From contig NZ_SELD02000018.1 of assembly GCF_004923205.2 (NCBI RefSeq), forward strand, positions 1 through 64,000: 64,000 nucleotides of DNA, read 5' to 3'. The notes under the pieces were generated by a model. The model was not told the origin of the DNA. It saw nothing but the letters and a program-made list of their open reading frames with translations, and made no database searches. Positions 61,801 through 64,000 of the stretch are shown in pieces (the first letter of the stretch is position 1; each line of letters starts with the position of its first letter). This DNA comes from Paracoccus aeridis. GTDB lineage: Bacteria; Pseudomonadota; Alphaproteobacteria; Rhodobacterales; Rhodobacteraceae. The translations under genes were made by a program, and so were the position numbers.

Positions 61801-61840
61801 GGGCCGGTCATTCACAAGCTTTGACGGAAGGTTACGGACG

Positions 61841-62557
61841 ATGACGGGAACGGTGGTCTTCGACCTGGACGGGACGCTGGCGGACACGGCCGCCGACCTC
61901 GTGGCGGCGGCGAACGGCTGCTTTTCCTCGCGGGGCCTTGGCGCGCTGCTGGACCCGGTCGCGGATGCGGGGATCGCGTTCCACGGCGGGCGGGCGATGC
62001 TGCGGGCGGGCTATGCGCGGATGCCCGGCGACGTGATCCTGCCGCACGACGCCGAGGACGTGGACTTCCTGCGCCTGCTCGACTTCTACGAGGCCGACAT
62101 CGCCCGGCACACCCGGCTTTACGACGGCGTGGACGACGCGCTGGCGCGGTTGCAGGACATGGGGCTGATCCTGTCGATCTGCACCAACAAGCCGGGCGCG
62201 CTGGCGGAAAAGCTGCTGTCGGTGCTGGGGATCCGCGACCGCTTCGCGGCGCTGGTGGGGGCCGACACGCTGCCGGTGAGGAAGCCCGATCCGGTCGCCT
62301 ACCGCGAGGCGGTGCTGCGCGCGGGCGGCACGGTGGCGCGGTCGTTCCTGGTGGGCGACACGGAAACGGACGTGAAGACCGCCCGTGCCGCCGGGGTCAG
62401 GGTGGCGCTGGTGGGCTTTGGCCCCGAAGGGCCGGGGATCGAGCGGCTGGGGCCGGACTACCTGCTGCCCGACTTCGCGGGGCTGCCGGAACTGGCGCAA
62501 CGCTGGCTCGCGGCGGACGCGGCGCAGGGCTGTTCCCGCGCCGCAAACCAGGCTTGA
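61841..62557 (+). CDS. gph: HAD-family phosphatase, phosphoglycolate phosphatase type
   Basis: A 238-residue HAD-IA enzyme. Motif I is [11 protein letters not shown], motif II ICTNKPG, motif III KPDPVAY, and motif [13 protein letters not shown]. It closely matches Gph, which clears 2-phosphoglycolate. Substrate specificity among HAD-IA enzymes is hard to fix from sequence. GGAAGG lies before the ATG. It is divergent from glmU. Confidence 0.85.
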   Translation: MTGTVVFDLDGTLADTAADLVAAANGCFSSRGLGALLDPVADAGIAFHGGRAMLRAGYARMPGDVILPHDAEDVDFLRLLDFYEADIARHTRLYDGVDDALARLQDMGLILSICTNKPGALAEKLLSVLGIRDRFAALVGADTLPVRKPDPVAYREAVLRAGGTVARSFLVGDTETDVKTARAAGVRVALVGFGPEGPGIERLGPDYLLPDFAGLPELAQRWLAADAAQGCSRAANQA

Positions 62558-62603
62558 CCGCGCAAGGGTTGACCTTGCCGGTGCCCGCGCCGACAACCCC
62601 GAC

Positions 62604-63665
62604 ATGCGCCTGTCCGATTTCGACTTCGACCTGCCCGAGGGGCTGATCGCCACCCGCCCGGCGCGGCCGCGGACGGCGGCCCGGCTGCTGGTGGCGCAGG
62701 GCGACGCGGTCGAGGACGCGACGGTCGCCGACCTGCCGCGCTTCCTGCGGCCCGGCGACCTGCTGGTCCTGAACGACACCCGCGTGATCCCGGCGCGTCT
62801 CAGCGGCACCCGCACCCGCGCGACCCCGCAGGGCGACGCCACCGCGAAGGTCGAGATCACGCTGCTGGAGCCGACGGCCGACGGCGCCTGGCGCGCGCTC
62901 GCCAAGCCGCTCCGCAAGCTCCGGACGGGCGAGACGGTGCGCTTCGGCGACACGCTGTCGGCCGTCGTGGACGGCATGGCCGAGACCGACCTGACGCTGC
63001 GCTTCGACGCGGAAGGCGCGGCGCTGGACGAGGCGCTGGCCCGCGTCGGCGCGATGCCGCTGCCGCCCTACATCGCCGCGCTGCGCGCGCCCGACGACCA
63101 GGACCGGACCGACTACCAGAGCGTCTGGGCGCGCCGATCGGGCGCCGTCGCGGCCCCGACCGCCAGCCTTCATTTCGACCAGCCGCTGCTGGACCGGCTG
63201 GGCGGCATGGGCGTGAACTTCGCGACCGTCACGCTGCACGTCGGCGCGGGCACCTTCCTGCCGGTCAAGGTCGAGGACGTGACCACCCACCGCATGCACG
63301 GCGAGCGCGGGATCGTGGACGAGGCCGCCGCCCGCGCGATCAACGCCGCCCGGGCCGAGGGGCGCCGCGTCATCGCCGTGGGCACCACCGCGCTGCGGCT
63401 GATCGAAAGCGCGGCTGCCGGGGACGGGACCGTCCGCCCCTATGACGGTGTCACGGAAATCTTCATCTATCCGGGCTATGACTTCCGCGTGACCGACGCG
63501 CTGATGACCAACTTCCACCTGCCCCGCTCGACCCTGCTGATGCTGGTGTCGGCGCTGATGGGCAAGGACCGCATCGACCGCCTCTATGCCCACGCGGTGC
63601 GGGGCGGCTACCGCTTCTTCAGCTACGGCGACGCCTCGCTGCTGATCCCGGACCGGGCATGCTGA
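62604..63665 (+). CDS. queA: S-adenosylmethionine:tRNA ribosyltransferase-isomerase
   Basis: A 353-residue enzyme of queuosine synthesis that transfers the ribosyl part of SAM to preQ1 in tRNA. Motifs are [65 protein letters not shown], and the final [12 protein letters not shown]. The start at 62604 ([11 protein letters not shown]) fits the family, 46 bases after gph. Its stop overlaps the next gene by 7 bases. Confidence 0.96.
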   Translation: MRLSDFDFDLPEGLIATRPARPRTAARLLVAQGDAVEDATVADLPRFLRPGDLLVLNDTRVIPARLSGTRTRATPQGDATAKVEITLLEPTADGAWRALAKPLRKLRTGETVRFGDTLSAVVDGMAETDLTLRFDAEGAALDEALARVGAMPLPPYIAALRAPDDQDRTDYQSVWARRSGAVAAPTASLHFDQPLLDRLGGMGVNFATVTLHVGAGTFLPVKVEDVTTHRMHGERGIVDEAAARAINAARAEGRRVIAVGTTALRLIESAAAGDGTVRPYDGVTEIFIYPGYDFRVTDALMTNFHLPRSTLLMLVSALMGKDRIDRLYAHAVRGGYRFFSYGDASLLIPDRAC

Positions 63666-64000
63666 CCGTCTTCCGATCCAGCTGGCCGCTGCTGCTGGGC
63701 GTCCTGCTGCTGATGGTCGGGAACGGCATGCAGGGGACGCTCCTGGGCGTGCGCGGCGGGATCGAGGGGATCCCGACCAGCCTCATGGCGCTGGTGATGG
63801 CGGGATATTTCGGCGGCTTCGTGGTCGGCAGCCGGACCGTGCCGGGGCTGATCCAGCGCGTGGGCCACGTCCGCGTCTTCGCGGCGCTCGCGTCGATGAT
63901 CTCGGCCGTCCTGGTCATGTACGCGGCGGCACCCCACTGGCTTGCCTGGGCGCTGCTGCGCTTCCTGATCGGGTTCTGCTTCTGCGGCGTCTACATCGTC
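63659..64000 (+). CDS. MFS transporter (3' end outside window)
   Basis: The first 114 residues are seen, with an N-terminal helix ([22 protein letters not shown]), a second helix ([19 protein letters not shown]) and more hydrophobic segments. The order, and the R-x-G-H-x-R-x-F stretch ([13 protein letters not shown]) between helices 2 and 3, follow the major facilitator fold. The start overlaps the queA stop by 7 bases. The substrate is unknown from this part. Confidence 0.75.
   Translation, partial: MLTVFRSSWPLLLGVLLLMVGNGMQGTLLGVRGGIEGIPTSLMALVMAGYFGGFVVGSRTVPGLIQRVGHVRVFAALASMISAVLVMYAAAPHWLAWALLRFLIGFCFCGVYIV

Overview
The window looks like a chromosomal segment of a high-GC alphaproteobacterium of the Rhodobacterales, closest in feel to Paracoccus/Rhodobacter (inference). 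The evidence is very strong GC bias at third codon positions, the lineage-restricted small families DUF1150, DUF5333, DUF5337 and DUF6476, an alphaproteobacterial RpoH, a GAAC-N7-GAAC LexA box before uvrA, and a nuo (complex I) operon with extra reading frames between the subunit genes, as described for Paracoccus denitrificans. I see no rRNA or tRNA gene, CRISPR array, insertion sequence, prophage or integrase. Gene density is high and nearly everything reads as core genome.

Layout. 0-10 kb: a truncated Ala/Pro-rich membrane protein, a SIMPL-domain protein, O-acetylhomoserine sulfhydrylase, a coupled cluster pepF-GNAT-dipeptidase, and purEK. 10-16 kb: DUF465, a small heat-shock protein with a sigma-32-like promoter, DUF1150, two glycosyltransferase-like genes, a fused ATP sulfurylase/APS kinase, trxB and a divergent Lrp regulator. 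16-25.6 kb: lgt-midA-pgeF (overlapping), ubiK, DUF6476 and rluA starting back to back, rpoH, an uncharacterised membrane protein, a SPOR protein, upp and cdd. 25.6-33.4 kb: malic enzyme, aroA, trmB, then rnj-coaX-birA at the tail of the nuo operon.

33.4-51.9 kb: one minus-strand operon nuoABCDE-x-DUF5337-F-DUF5333-x-G-lipoprotein-H-x-I-CMD-JKLMN-birA-coaX-rnj, read from a clear TTGACC-N17-TACATG promoter at about 52.0 kb. All 14 complex I subunits are present with their Fe-S cysteine motifs. Seven accessory genes sit between them, most of them overlapping or within a few bases of a nuo gene or of each other. 52.3-64 kb: uvrA with a short downstream partner, a GFA-family protein, moaA (apparently leaderless), a small lipoprotein, then glmU-glmS-PAP2, a gph-type HAD phosphatase, queA and the start of an MFS transporter.

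Themes. Complex I biogenesis dominates. Besides the operon and its accessory frames, the window carries midA, the bacterial relative of the mitochondrial complex I assembly methyltransferase NDUFAF7, and ubiK for ubiquinone synthesis. Sulfur assimilation (sat/cysC, metY), nucleotide salvage and synthesis (upp, cdd, purEK) and envelope precursor supply (glmU, glmS, lgt) are also represented. The most promising leads are the conserved-looking but unexplained accessory proteins of the nuo operon, a possible MidA-NuoD modification pair, the shared start site of DUF6476 and rluA, and several inverted repeats that look like operators.
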